The notes below the pieces were generated by a model that searched no databases, had not been told where the DNA came from, and saw nothing but the letters and a program-made list of their open reading frames with translations. 64,000 nt of DNA from Helicobacter cetorum MIT 00-7128 (lineage in GTDB: Bacteria; Campylobacterota; Campylobacteria; Campylobacterales; Helicobacteraceae): contig NC_017737.1 of the NCBI RefSeq assembly GCF_000259255.1, forward strand, positions 868,001-932,000. The letters are read 5' to 3'. Each line of letters begins with the position of its first letter. Position 1 is the stretch's first letter. Of the stretch, positions 19,586-28,446 are shown piece by piece. The translations under genes were made by a program, and so were the position numbers.

Positions 19586-20609
19586 TTACATCTCCATCTT
19601 CACCGGTTTGGATTAATCCTTTTTCTTGCAAGTTCTGCACAATTTCTATAATCTTTCTTTGGGCTACATCTACATCTTTGATTTTGACTGCCCCTAAGTA
19701 TTGCATTTCTTCTACAAATTGTTCTGCGGCTCTGCTACTCATATTAGCCAAGAATTTATCACGCAATTCTTGAGTAGAGGTTTTAAGCGCTAAAGAAAGG
19801 TCTTTCTTATCCGCTACTTTTAGGATTTCACGGATTGCAAAATTATCTAGTTTCACAATGTCTTCAAAAGTAAACATCATTTCTTTAATATCACTAGCAA
19901 GCTTATTATCTACATTTTCAATACGAGCCAAAGTGGTTTTGGCACTCTTTTGCCCTAGGCGGTTAAAGATTTCAGCCACCGCTCTTAAGCCACCCACTTC
20001 AATCTTATAGCTAGTGAGTGATTCTAGTTTGTTTTCTAGCACGGTAGAAACACGCTTGACTACTTGAGGCGAAATATCGCCTAAACTTGCCATTCTAATA
20101 GAAACTTCAGCTTTCATCTCATCAGGAAAGTAGCTCAAAGTTTCAGCTGCATTAGAGGCCTCCATGTGCGCTAAGATTAAAGCAATGGTTTGAGGGTGTT
20201 CATTAACGATAAAGTCTGCTAATTGTTGGGGTTTGATTTTGCTTAAATAAGAGAAGTTTTTTTGACTTTGCAAACTTCTAGCAAGCTTATCCATAACCTT
20301 TCGTGCTTCTTCATTGCCTAAGGTTCTAGTTAAAAGCTCTCTAGCGTATTCTAAACCACCGGTATTGATGTATTGATTAGATTGAAAAATAGCAAAAAAC
20401 TCTTCTAAGACTGCCGCACCAATTTGTTTGTCAGTGCCATTTAATTGCACGATTTGCTTAGAAATTTCTGTGATTGAATCAATATCTAAATGTCTTAAAA
20501 TCTCGCCTGTTGTGTCTTCGCCCACTTGAATGAGTAAGATAGCGATTTTTTCACTCATAGAAAGTTCGTCTAATTGAGCCTTTTGTTTAGGTGTGAGTTT
20601 AACTGCCAT
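19578..20609 (-). CDS. fliG: Flagellar motor switch protein FliG
   Basis: 343 residues. FliG forms the upper C-ring, bolts the switch to the FliF MS ring and carries the charged helix that meets the stator. The middle domain EHPQTIALILAHM and the C-terminal domain with conserved charged residues (VKLDNFAIREILKVADKKDL, STQELRDKFLANMSSRAAE) are intact. It starts 3 bp after the fliF stop and overlaps fliH by 8 bp. Confidence 0.97.
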   Translation of the reverse strand: MAVKLTPKQKAQLDELSMSEKIAILLIQVGEDTTGEILRHLDIDSITEISKQIVQLNGTDKQIGAAVLEEFFAIFQSNQYINTGGLEYARELLTRTLGNEEARKVMDKLARSLQSQKNFSYLSKIKPQQLADFIVNEHPQTIALILAHMEASNAAETLSYFPDEMKAEVSIRMASLGDISPQVVKRVSTVLENKLESLTSYKIEVGGLRAVAEIFNRLGQKSAKTTLARIENVDNKLASDIKEMMFTFEDIVKLDNFAIREILKVADKKDLSLALKTSTQELRDKFLANMSSRAAEQFVEEMQYLGAVKIKDVDVAQRKIIEIVQNLQEKGLIQTGEDGDVIE

Positions 20610-20612
20610 TTT

Positions 20613-22313
20613 TTAGCCTTTTGCTCCCTCAGAGCCGATTTCGTCCTTGATGAGTAGCTTAAATAAGGTAGCGATTTCATCAGGGCGCTCTTTGAGTGTT
20701 CCTTTGATTTTTTCCAACATAATTTCGTATCTTACTTCATCTTCGCTAAAGCCTCCATTAAGCCCAAGCTGGTCTTCTACTTTTTTTCTCAAATCACCAA
20801 ACTTATTCAGCTCATCTTCTTCTTCGTCAATATCTTCAAACATAGATTTGACTTCATTATCTTCATCAGGAATCACTTCCAGCATGCGTTCGCTGAAAGG
20901 CACAATAACTTTCTTATAGAATACAAAGAGCACGATAGCTACAAGAATGTATTTAATTAAAGGCGTGAAAGGCCCTAAGATTTTTTGGGCTTTATTAGCG
21001 ATTTTTTCAGCTAAGGTGGCGTTATTGATTGTTGGCACATAAGGGTTAAATTCAAAATTACTCACCGTTACATCATCGCCTCTATTTTGGCTATAGCCAA
21101 TAGCTTGTTTGACAAGGGCGTTGATTTTTTTTATAGCCTCATCGCTTAAAGGAACATATTCTAAAGAAGTAACATCATCTTTGGTAACACTTCTATATTT
21201 GCCATCAACAACTACTGCAGCATTCAAGCGCACTAAAGTGCCAAATTCACCCTTAATTTCACTGATAGTTTTACCCACTTCATAATTAGTGGTGTTTTGA
21301 GATTTTTCGTATTTTTCTTGCTCCTTATTGTCTTTGAGACCTTGCACAGGACCAATATTGCTCACAACGCCGGGAACTCCACCAACTTGTTTTTTAGGAG
21401 CGCCTTCTTTTTTCTCTTCTAAATTTTGCTCGCTTCTCACCACATTATTAGGGTCAAAAGTCTCTTTAGTGCTTTTCTTTTGGCTAAAATCAAATTCTGC
21501 ATTCACTCTTGCTACGACTTTATCCTTGCCCCCTACAATAGGCGAAAGGATATTCATAATCTTACTTTCTAAAATGTTTTCAAAATTTTGTTTATAGTGG
21601 AGTTGTTCTAAGGCTAACTCTCTAGAATTATCTAAAGTATCACCCTCACCTAGTGGTTCGCCATTTTCATTCACAATTTTGACATTTTCTACAACAAGCT
21701 TTGGCACAGAGGCAGCAATCAAATTTTTAATCCCTAGAATTTGAGTAGGAAGAAGTCTCATGCTAGGTTTCATTTTTAGCATAACAGAGGCCGTTGGGGG
21801 CGTTTCTTTAGAGACAAATACGCTATCTTTAGGCACAGCAATATGCACATTAGCTTTAGAAATAGGATTTAAGCTTTCAATGGTGCGTGAGAGTTCGCCC
21901 TCAATCGCACGAATGAGTTTGATATTTTGGTCAAAATCAGTTGCCCCAAAGTCTTTAGTGTCAAAAATTTCAAAACCTACTTTACTTGTGCGGGGGATTC
22001 CTTGTGAGCTTAAAGCAATTCTTTCTTCATAAATCTTGTCCCTAGGAATAAGAATGGTATCGTCTTTAGGGATTTGATAGGGGATTTGATTTTGTTGGAG
22101 ATGTTGTAAAATGAGGGCATTATCGCTTGCATCCATTCCCTCAAAAAGCACTCCATAATCACCAGAATACTTTTTTTCATGCACAGGATAGACCAACAAA
22201 AAAACAATTAATGCCATGCCCAAAACGCTTGTAGCAATAATGGCAATTTTTTGTTTTTTATTGAGCTTAGCAAATAAATCAATAAATTGCTGTAATAACG
22301 CCTTTAAGTCCAA
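20613..22313 (-). CDS. fliF: Flagellar MS-ring protein FliF
   Basis: 566 residues. It builds the inner-membrane MS ring, the base for flagellar assembly. An N-terminal membrane helix (about 23-43, IIATSVLGMALIVFLLVYPV) is followed by periplasmic ring-building domains (secretin-like FPKDSVFV region) and a second membrane helix near 455-475 (LIKYILVAIVLFVFYK), then a cytoplasmic acidic tail that binds FliG. It heads the fliF-fliG-fliH-dxs-lepA run, and the H. pylori order is preserved. Confidence 0.97.
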   Translation of the reverse strand: MDLKALLQQFIDLFAKLNKKQKIAIIATSVLGMALIVFLLVYPVHEKKYSGDYGVLFEGMDASDNALILQHLQQNQIPYQIPKDDTILIPRDKIYEERIALSSQGIPRTSKVGFEIFDTKDFGATDFDQNIKLIRAIEGELSRTIESLNPISKANVHIAVPKDSVFVSKETPPTASVMLKMKPSMRLLPTQILGIKNLIAASVPKLVVENVKIVNENGEPLGEGDTLDNSRELALEQLHYKQNFENILESKIMNILSPIVGGKDKVVARVNAEFDFSQKKSTKETFDPNNVVRSEQNLEEKKEGAPKKQVGGVPGVVSNIGPVQGLKDNKEQEKYEKSQNTTNYEVGKTISEIKGEFGTLVRLNAAVVVDGKYRSVTKDDVTSLEYVPLSDEAIKKINALVKQAIGYSQNRGDDVTVSNFEFNPYVPTINNATLAEKIANKAQKILGPFTPLIKYILVAIVLFVFYKKVIVPFSERMLEVIPDEDNEVKSMFEDIDEEEDELNKFGDLRKKVEDQLGLNGGFSEDEVRYEIMLEKIKGTLKERPDEIATLFKLLIKDEIGSEGAKG

Positions 22314-22393
22314 TGCCTAAAAATCCTCTCCTAAAATAATCAATCAATGTGTATAAAAATTTATACTCACAAACTCCAACTCTTACTTAAATA

Positions 22394-23092
22394 TTAAAAT
22401 TTCTTAAATACGCCCAAATAAGCTCCCACAGAAAAACTTGCACACAAAGCACCTAAACAAAAGCCCCCTAAAACATCGCTAGGATAATGCACTCCTAAAT
22501 AAATGCGTGCTAATCCCATTAAGAGAACCAAACCAAGCAAGCTGTAAGTGAGAGCATTTCTAATCTTTTGATGAGAAATAAAATGGGGCAACAATAAAAT
22601 AATTAGCCCATAAAAAATGGCTGAAGAAAGCGAATGCCCGCTAGGAAAGCTATAGCCATGCGGATTTGAAAGCCATTCACTAGGATTGGGTCTATCACGC
22701 ATAATAAGGATTTTTAAATATTTTCCAATCGCAACAGCTAATATTACGCTTAGTAGAAACCATACGCCAAGCACTAAATTCTTGCGATAAAGAGCTAAGA
22801 ATATTCCTACTAACAAACTTAAAGGCAAAATGAGCTTTGAAGAACCCAAAAAGGTAGCGTAATTGACGATTTGAGCTAAAGTAGGATTAGAATCAAAAGG
22901 GTGTGAGCGCACCACATTAAAAATCGCATTATCAAAAGGGCTTACATGATTAAAATGAACAAGACAAGTGATAATGCCAAAAAGTCCTAGAAAAATCGCA
23001 CCCAAAATCAAGAGTAGCTTAACTTGAGTGTAAAATAGAGGCTTTTCTAACTCTTTAGAAAGATTGCTTGTTGGCGTGTTATTCGTTGGCAT
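22394..23092 (-). CDS. PAP2-family membrane phosphatase (HP0350-like)
   Basis: 232 residues, about six membrane helices. The three PAP2 catalytic motifs are complete: KILIMRDRP (127-135), PSGH (150-153) and RIYLGVHYPSD (Arg196, His202, Asp206). Such enzymes remove phosphate from lipids such as undecaprenyl pyrophosphate, phosphatidylglycerol phosphate or lipid A; the substrate here cannot be read from sequence. It lies between fliF and pyrG as in H. pylori, with an 80-bp gap to fliF on the same strand. Confidence 0.85.
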   Translation of the reverse strand: MPTNNTPTSNLSKELEKPLFYTQVKLLLILGAIFLGLFGIITCLVHFNHVSPFDNAIFNVVRSHPFDSNPTLAQIVNYATFLGSSKLILPLSLLVGIFLALYRKNLVLGVWFLLSVILAVAIGKYLKILIMRDRPNPSEWLSNPHGYSFPSGHSLSSAIFYGLIILLLPHFISHQKIRNALTYSLLGLVLLMGLARIYLGVHYPSDVLGGFCLGALCASFSVGAYLGVFKKF

Positions 23093-23306
23093 GGCTATTT
23101 GGTATTCCTCAATTTATCAAGTCAATTTTGCAATCTTGATTTTTTAAATCAAACTTTCTCAAAAATTTATAAAAAATAAGAGCTTTATATTTTAGTAAAA
23201 AAAAGCTGATAATAAACTAAAAAACAAAAAACCTTATCCTATAAAAGATTTTTGAAAGCATAATGAGATTTTATCGTTTTTCAAGGCTTTTTAACCCTTT
23301 TTAGAC

Positions 23307-23312
23307 TACAAT
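23307..23312 (+). promoter_or_regulatory. Candidate -10 box of pyrG
   Basis: TACAAT 34 bp before the pyrG ATG, in the leader between the divergent PAP2 gene and pyrG. Confidence 0.3.
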
Positions 23313-23346
23313 TTGAAATACAAAAACAAAAGGACTAATAATAACA

Positions 23347-24963
23347 ATGGATAGAGCCAAATTTATATTCGTTACAGGGGGTGTGTTAAGCTCTCTAGGA
23401 AAGGGTATTTCTTCATCTTCAATTGCGACTTTGTTGCAACATTGCAACTATCAAGTTTCTATTTTAAAGATTGACCCTTACATCAATATTGACCCGGGCA
23501 CTATGAGCCCTTTAGAGCATGGCGAAGTGTTTGTAACAAGCGATGGGGCAGAAACAGATTTGGATATTGGGCATTATGAGCGTTTTTTAAATAAAAATCT
23601 CACTCGTTTGAATAATTTTACTACCGGTCAGATTTTTTCAAGCGTGATAGACAATGAAAGAAAGGGCAAGTATTTAGGCAAAACGATTCAAATAGTGCCT
23701 CATGTTACTGATGAAATCAAACAACGCATTAAAAATGTCGCTAAGGGCTGTGATTTTTTAATCGTTGAAGTAGGCGGAACCGTGGGCGATATGGAGGGCA
23801 TGTTTTATTTAGAAGCTATTAGACAGCTTAAATTGGAATTAGGAAGTGAAAGAGTGATTAATGTGCATGTAACCTTAATCCCTTATATCCAAACCACTAA
23901 TGAATTAAAAACTAAGCCCACGCAACATTCCGTCCAAGAATTACGCCGACTTGGAGTTACACCTCAAATTATCTTAGCTCGCTCGCCTAAGCCATTAGAT
24001 AAAGAGTTGAAAAAGAAAATCGCTTTAAGTTGTGATGTAGAACAAGACAGCGTGATTGTTGCCACTGATGCTAAAAGCATTTATGCATGCCCGATTCATT
24101 TTTTACAAGAAGGTATCCTTACCCCCATTGCTAGACGCTTTAATCTAAATAAACTGCACCCCAAAATGGCAGCATGGAATACTCTAGTAGAAAAGATTAT
24201 CGCACCCAAACACAAAGTAAAAATCGGTTTTGTAGGCAAGTATCTAAGTTTAAAAGAATCTTATAAATCTTTAATTGAAGCCCTAACGCACGCAGGAGCG
24301 CATTTAGATACGCATGTAGAGATTAAATGGCTAGATAGTGAAGATTTTAATGATGAGACCCATTTAGATGAAATTGATGCGATTTTAGTTCCCGGAGGCT
24401 TTGGCGAGAGAGGTATTGAAGGCAAAATGTGCGCTATTAAAAGGGCTAGATTAGAGAAATTGCCTTTCTTAGGCATTTGTCTAGGCATGCAATTAGCTAT
24501 TATTGAGTTTAGTCGCCATGTTTTAGGCCTAAAAGAGGCTAATTCTACCGAGTTTGACAAAAATTGTAAAACACCTATTGTGTATTTGATTGAGGATTTT
24601 ATTGACCAAAATAACCACAAGCAAGTGCGCACTTACAATTCGCCCTTAGGTGGCACTATGCGACTAGGTGAATATGAATGCAAGATTGCGCCAAATAGTA
24701 AGCTAGAAAATGCGTATAAAAAATCTTGTGTTAAAGAGCGTCATCGCCACCGCTATGAAGTGAATCCTATTTATCGCAATGAGTGGGAATCTCAAGGCTT
24801 AAAGGTGGTAGGCATAGGGGCTAATAATTTAATAGAGGCGGTTGAATTAGAAGACCACCCTTTCTTTGTGGGCGTGCAGTTCCACCCAGAATTTACTTCT
24901 AGGTTGCAAAGCCCTAACCCTATTATTTTAGATTTCATTAAACATGCCCTCAATAAATCTTAA
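23347..24963 (+). CDS. pyrG: CTP synthase
   Basis: 538 residues, full length. Makes CTP from UTP, ATP and glutamine. N-terminal synthetase domain starts [16 protein letters not shown] (P-loop-like) and contains GGTVGDMEG; the C-terminal class I glutaminase has the nucleophile elbow GICLGMQ (Cys ~378) and catalytic His/Glu in FHPEF. Divergent from the PAP2 gene; recJ follows after 12 bp, so pyrG-recJ-rluA-family form one rightward operon. Confidence 0.98.
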   Translation: MDRAKFIFVTGGVLSSLGKGISSSSIATLLQHCNYQVSILKIDPYINIDPGTMSPLEHGEVFVTSDGAETDLDIGHYERFLNKNLTRLNNFTTGQIFSSVIDNERKGKYLGKTIQIVPHVTDEIKQRIKNVAKGCDFLIVEVGGTVGDMEGMFYLEAIRQLKLELGSERVINVHVTLIPYIQTTNELKTKPTQHSVQELRRLGVTPQIILARSPKPLDKELKKKIALSCDVEQDSVIVATDAKSIYACPIHFLQEGILTPIARRFNLNKLHPKMAAWNTLVEKIIAPKHKVKIGFVGKYLSLKESYKSLIEALTHAGAHLDTHVEIKWLDSEDFNDETHLDEIDAILVPGGFGERGIEGKMCAIKRARLEKLPFLGICLGMQLAIIEFSRHVLGLKEANSTEFDKNCKTPIVYLIEDFIDQNNHKQVRTYNSPLGGTMRLGEYECKIAPNSKLENAYKKSCVKERHRHRYEVNPIYRNEWESQGLKVVGIGANNLIEAVELEDHPFFVGVQFHPEFTSRLQSPNPIILDFIKHALNKS

Positions 24964-24975
24964 TTAAATTAAGAA

Positions 24976-26526
24976 ATGAAACAAAAGCTTAGGACTCAAA
25001 TTAAAGAGCAAGTGGAGTCTATTGCCTATGATAAAGGCTTTCCCTCGCCCTTTTTATTCAAAGATTTAAAAAAGGGTGCCTCTAAAATTATAGAGGCTAT
25101 GCAAACTAACACTGAAATTTTAGTCGTGGGGGATTATGATGTAGATGGTGTGGTTAGCACAGCGATTATGGCAAAATTTTTTGAGGCTTTAGGTTATAAG
25201 CATGCTCGTTTTATTATTCCTAATCGCTTTGTTGATGGCTATGGTATTTCTAAGGCTTTTTTGCAAAAGCATTCAGCACCTATAATCATCACCGTGGATA
25301 ATGGTATTTCGGCATTTGAGGCGAGCGATTATTGCAATGAATTAGGTTATACGCTTATTATTACAGACCATCATTGTTTGCATGATAATGAAGTGCCTAA
25401 CGCTTATGCAGTGATTAACCCTCAGCAAGAGACATGCAATTTTCCGCAAAAAGAAGTTTGTGGAGCGTTGGTGGCATTCTATTTGTGTTATGGGATTCAC
25501 AAACTTTTAAACCAACAAAAGAATAAAACAAGCGAACTCTTATGTTTAGCCGGAGTGGCTACGATTGCTGATATGATGCCTTTGACCTTTTTTAATCGCT
25601 TTTTAGTCTCTAAGACATTATATTTTTTGCAACAACAACCAATAGGCTCTATGGGGTTTTTGCGAGAAAGAGAAGTTTTTAGAAAGCGCTCTTTAAAAGC
25701 GAGTGATATTTCTTTTAATATCGCTCCTTTACTCAATTCTGCAGGACGCATGCAAGACCCCAAGCTCGCCTTAGATTTTTTAAACGCTAAAGAAGAAGAC
25801 CAACGACAAGCTTTTTATCAGCAACTAAAAGCATGCAATTTAGAGCGAAAGGCTATTCAGCAACAAGTTTTTGAAGAGGCTTTAGAATGTGCTTTAAGGG
25901 GAGAGAAGGTTACGATTGCTTTTAAAGAGAGTTGGCATGAGGGGGTTTTAGGGATTGTAGCCTCTCGTTTAGTGGAGGCCACTCAAAAGCCAAGCCTTGT
26001 ATTAGGGCTTAAAAATGGGGTTTTTAAAGGTAGTGGGCGTAGTTTTCAAGGGCTTGATTTAATTCAAGCATTAAGCAGTGTGGCACATCTCTTGCTAGGT
26101 TATGGGGGGCATAGAAAAGCTTGTGGACTTAGTTTAGAACAAGAGAAAATCACACAAGTTTTTGAGGCGTTAGAAAAGCACGCATGGCAAACAGAAAGCG
26201 TTTGTGCTATTACTATAGAGCCTTTAAGATTGCAACTCAAAGATATTGATGAAGAATTGTTGGAAATTTTAGAATATGGCGAGCCTTATGGACAAGAAAA
26301 TCCTGAGCCTTTGTTTATCATTAGAGATGTAGAGGTTATAGAGGAGCGCATAATAAAAGAAACGCATCAAACTATGCGCTTAAGAGATAATGAGAATATT
26401 AGGGGGGCGATTTATTTTTGCGCAGAGCGCTTTGTAAAGGTGGGCGAAAGAATAAGTGCGCTTTTTAGCGTGGAATTAGATGAATACACTAACGAGCCTA
26501 AAATATTTATTAAAAGTCTATTATAG
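24976..26526 (+). CDS. recJ: Single-stranded-DNA-specific exonuclease RecJ
   Basis: 516 residues. 5'-3' exonuclease of recombination and mismatch repair. DHH phosphoesterase motifs are present: DYDVDGVVS (metal-binding Asp residues, about 54-62) and ITDHHCLHD (DHH, about 131-139); the DHHA1 domain has GYGGHRKACGL. The protein is shorter than E. coli RecJ, as is usual in Helicobacter. It starts 12 bp after pyrG and its TAG stop overlaps the GTG start of the next gene. Confidence 0.95.
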   Translation: MKQKLRTQIKEQVESIAYDKGFPSPFLFKDLKKGASKIIEAMQTNTEILVVGDYDVDGVVSTAIMAKFFEALGYKHARFIIPNRFVDGYGISKAFLQKHSAPIIITVDNGISAFEASDYCNELGYTLIITDHHCLHDNEVPNAYAVINPQQETCNFPQKEVCGALVAFYLCYGIHKLLNQQKNKTSELLCLAGVATIADMMPLTFFNRFLVSKTLYFLQQQPIGSMGFLREREVFRKRSLKASDISFNIAPLLNSAGRMQDPKLALDFLNAKEEDQRQAFYQQLKACNLERKAIQQQVFEEALECALRGEKVTIAFKESWHEGVLGIVASRLVEATQKPSLVLGLKNGVFKGSGRSFQGLDLIQALSSVAHLLLGYGGHRKACGLSLEQEKITQVFEALEKHAWQTESVCAITIEPLRLQLKDIDEELLEILEYGEPYGQENPEPLFIIRDVEVIEERIIKETHQTMRLRDNENIRGAIYFCAERFVKVGERISALFSVELDEYTNEPKIFIKSLL

Positions 26527-27401
26527 TGCCTTTTATAGAAGAAGAATTTAAGATTAGTGAGCCCAAGAAAGCACTTTTTGTGGTGCGTGATATTTTAAAC
26601 TGCTCTTTAAAAGAGGCGCAACGCCATATTGACAAGCAACGATTAAGGGTTGATAATAAGGTTGTTAAAAAATCTCAAATCATTCAAGGCATGGTTAGCT
26701 TAACTTATTTTAAGCCTGTAAATAATACTCAAGAGCTTGTTTTTGAGACTAAGGATTTTGGCGTGTTTAATAAAAGCGCTCAAGTCTATACCCACCCTAA
26801 GGGCTATTTTTACCATAAGAGTTTGCTAGATTGCATTCAAGCAAGCTTTGGTAGGGGGGCGCACCCTGCTCATAGACTAGATTATGAAACAAGTGGTTTG
26901 GTATTAGTAGGTAAGAATTTGCAACATACCAAAGCCTTAAAAGCGCTTTTTATGCAACAAAAAGTTAAAAAAACTTATTTAGCTTTAGTGCATGGCAAGC
27001 TTATACAATCATTGCGTATTGATGAGCCTATCTTAGTGCCTCAAACTATCCAAGAGGATTTACGCATTCGCTCTTGTATCTCTCCTTTAGGCAAGCTTGC
27101 AATCACGCTTGTTGAGCCACTAAGCTATAACGCTTTACTAGATATTAGCCTAATTAGAGTAACCCCACTTACCGGGCGCACGCACCAAATCCGCTTGCAT
27201 TTAAGCTATGTGGGGCATAGGATTATAGGCGAGGGGCTTTATGGGGTGAGTGATGAAAATGCGAGAGAGTATTTAAAATTAAAGCGTGAAAATCAAGCGC
27301 CCTTACTTATGCTCCATGCAATTAGCTTGGAGTTTAATTTTAAAAATGCAAATTATAAAATCGTTTCACAAATTCCTAAGCGTTTTTTATCTTTTTTATG
27401 A
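26526..27401 (+). CDS. RluA-family pseudouridine synthase
   Basis: 291 residues. The start is GTG, overlapping the recJ stop as TAGTG. An S4 RNA-binding domain (about 1-60, LNCSLKEAQRHIDKQRLRV) is followed by the pseudouridine synthase domain with the catalytic motif AHRLDYETSG (Asp119) and the RluA-type TGRTHQIRLH. It converts uridine to pseudouridine in rRNA or tRNA; the target base is not evident. It matches HP0347 in position next to recJ and pyrG. Confidence 0.9.
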   Translation: MPFIEEEFKISEPKKALFVVRDILNCSLKEAQRHIDKQRLRVDNKVVKKSQIIQGMVSLTYFKPVNNTQELVFETKDFGVFNKSAQVYTHPKGYFYHKSLLDCIQASFGRGAHPAHRLDYETSGLVLVGKNLQHTKALKALFMQQKVKKTYLALVHGKLIQSLRIDEPILVPQTIQEDLRIRSCISPLGKLAITLVEPLSYNALLDISLIRVTPLTGRTHQIRLHLSYVGHRIIGEGLYGVSDENAREYLKLKRENQAPLLMLHAISLEFNFKNANYKIVSQIPKRFLSFL

Positions 27402-28040
27402 ATAATTTTAACTTTTAGCTTATTTTAAGTTTCAAAAAGCTGGGTGCATTATACCAAAAGTTTTCTAAATGCAAATAAATGTTTCAAATTCCCTTACTAT
27501 TATAATCGTGGAAATAAAATTCCTTATATTTAATAAATTAAGGGAAAGAAAGGTTTACCTTTCTTTCTAAGCCTATTAAAAAATATTATTAGTAAATATC
27601 ATGTCATGAGTGGGGATTTCTTTTTTAAAAACTATTAAGTTATGTAAGTAGGAATTTCTAAACAAAGAAAGCTCTCAATTAAAAAAGGACAAGTTCATTA
27701 AAGGGGCTGTAGGAATAGTGTCATTTTTAGTTAAGGGCTAGGTTTAGTTGATTAGAACTAGCAAGAATAAAAAACACCACTTCTTAATCCTATTGAGTAT
27801 TTTTAAGAAAATTTTAAGTTTTAAAAATTTTTGAGTGCCACTTAAGAAAAATTTAAGCTCTAAAAGGCGTTTTAAAGCGTTTTTATTTTAAATTGATAGT
27901 CTGTCTTATCCTATGGCTTTATTTTGATTGTAGGGTATTTTTAGAGTGATTTATTTTGATATTGCTTGAATGAACTAGATTGCAAAAAAAAGAAAACATA
28001 ATGAACCCCCCCAATAAAAGCAATTCATTATATTTTTGAG
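27402..28040. other. 640-bp AT-rich stretch without a gene; possible element boundary
   Basis: No convincing ORF on either strand. A perfect 10-bp hairpin, GAAAGAAAGG (27544-27553) / CCTTTCTTTC (27558-27567), lies 140 bp after the pseudouridine synthase and may end the pyrG-recJ operon. A run of seven Cs (28006-28012) stands before the end of the lipoprotein gene. The chromosome/conjugative-element junction is somewhere between here and 28447. Confidence 0.4.
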
Positions 28041-28367
28041 CTACTTAGCATTTCCCTCAACAACAGTGCAAGCTTTTAAAACAACCCCCATGTAATTAGT
28101 TAAGGTTTGTTGCACGACCATATCTTTTAAACTGCTACCACCATTTTTTAGAGCATCTTTGATAGCATCTTGAATGCTGTTATCTTTGCCCACAGGGATA
28201 AAACCTAATACTTTCCAACTGCAAGATTTACCTACCGCACTAAAGCTACTTTTTGTTTGCGCATTAGCTACATAACCATAACCATTCCCAAAATAACTGC
28301 CACAACCACTCAGCAAGAAAGCCATTGCGCCAGCTGTTACTCCTAGTTTAAACAAAGTTTTAAACAT
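28041..28367 (-). CDS. TRL-like small lipoprotein
   Basis: 108 residues. Signal peptide with lipobox LLSGC (Cys22), then a domain with the TRL-like pattern VGKSCSWKVLGFIPVGKDN and an A-x-x-x-GG stretch, ending in a Cys-containing tail. The family forms small exported proteins of unknown role. Leftward, 80 bp beyond the relaxase stop and 640 bp from the chromosomal operon; whether it is the last chromosomal gene or the first of the element cannot be decided here. Confidence 0.7.
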   Translation of the reverse strand: MFKTLFKLGVTAGAMAFLLSGCGSYFGNGYGYVANAQTKSSFSAVGKSCSWKVLGFIPVGKDNSIQDAIKDALKNGGSSLKDMVVQQTLTNYMGVVLKACTVVEGNAK

Positions 28368-28446
28368 GTCATTCCCTTATGTAAATATAAAAAATAATAT
28401 TGTATTTTACAAGAATTAAAATTAAGTAAAAATTAATAATAGTAAT

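Noticed and set aside
24261-24632. 123-codon antisense ORF in pyrG
   Set aside because: pyrG is unquestionable in this interval; the ORF is its shadow.
28006-28012. C(7) run as a phase-variation tract
   Set aside because: Too short and outside any supported gene; the only frame through it is 12 codons.
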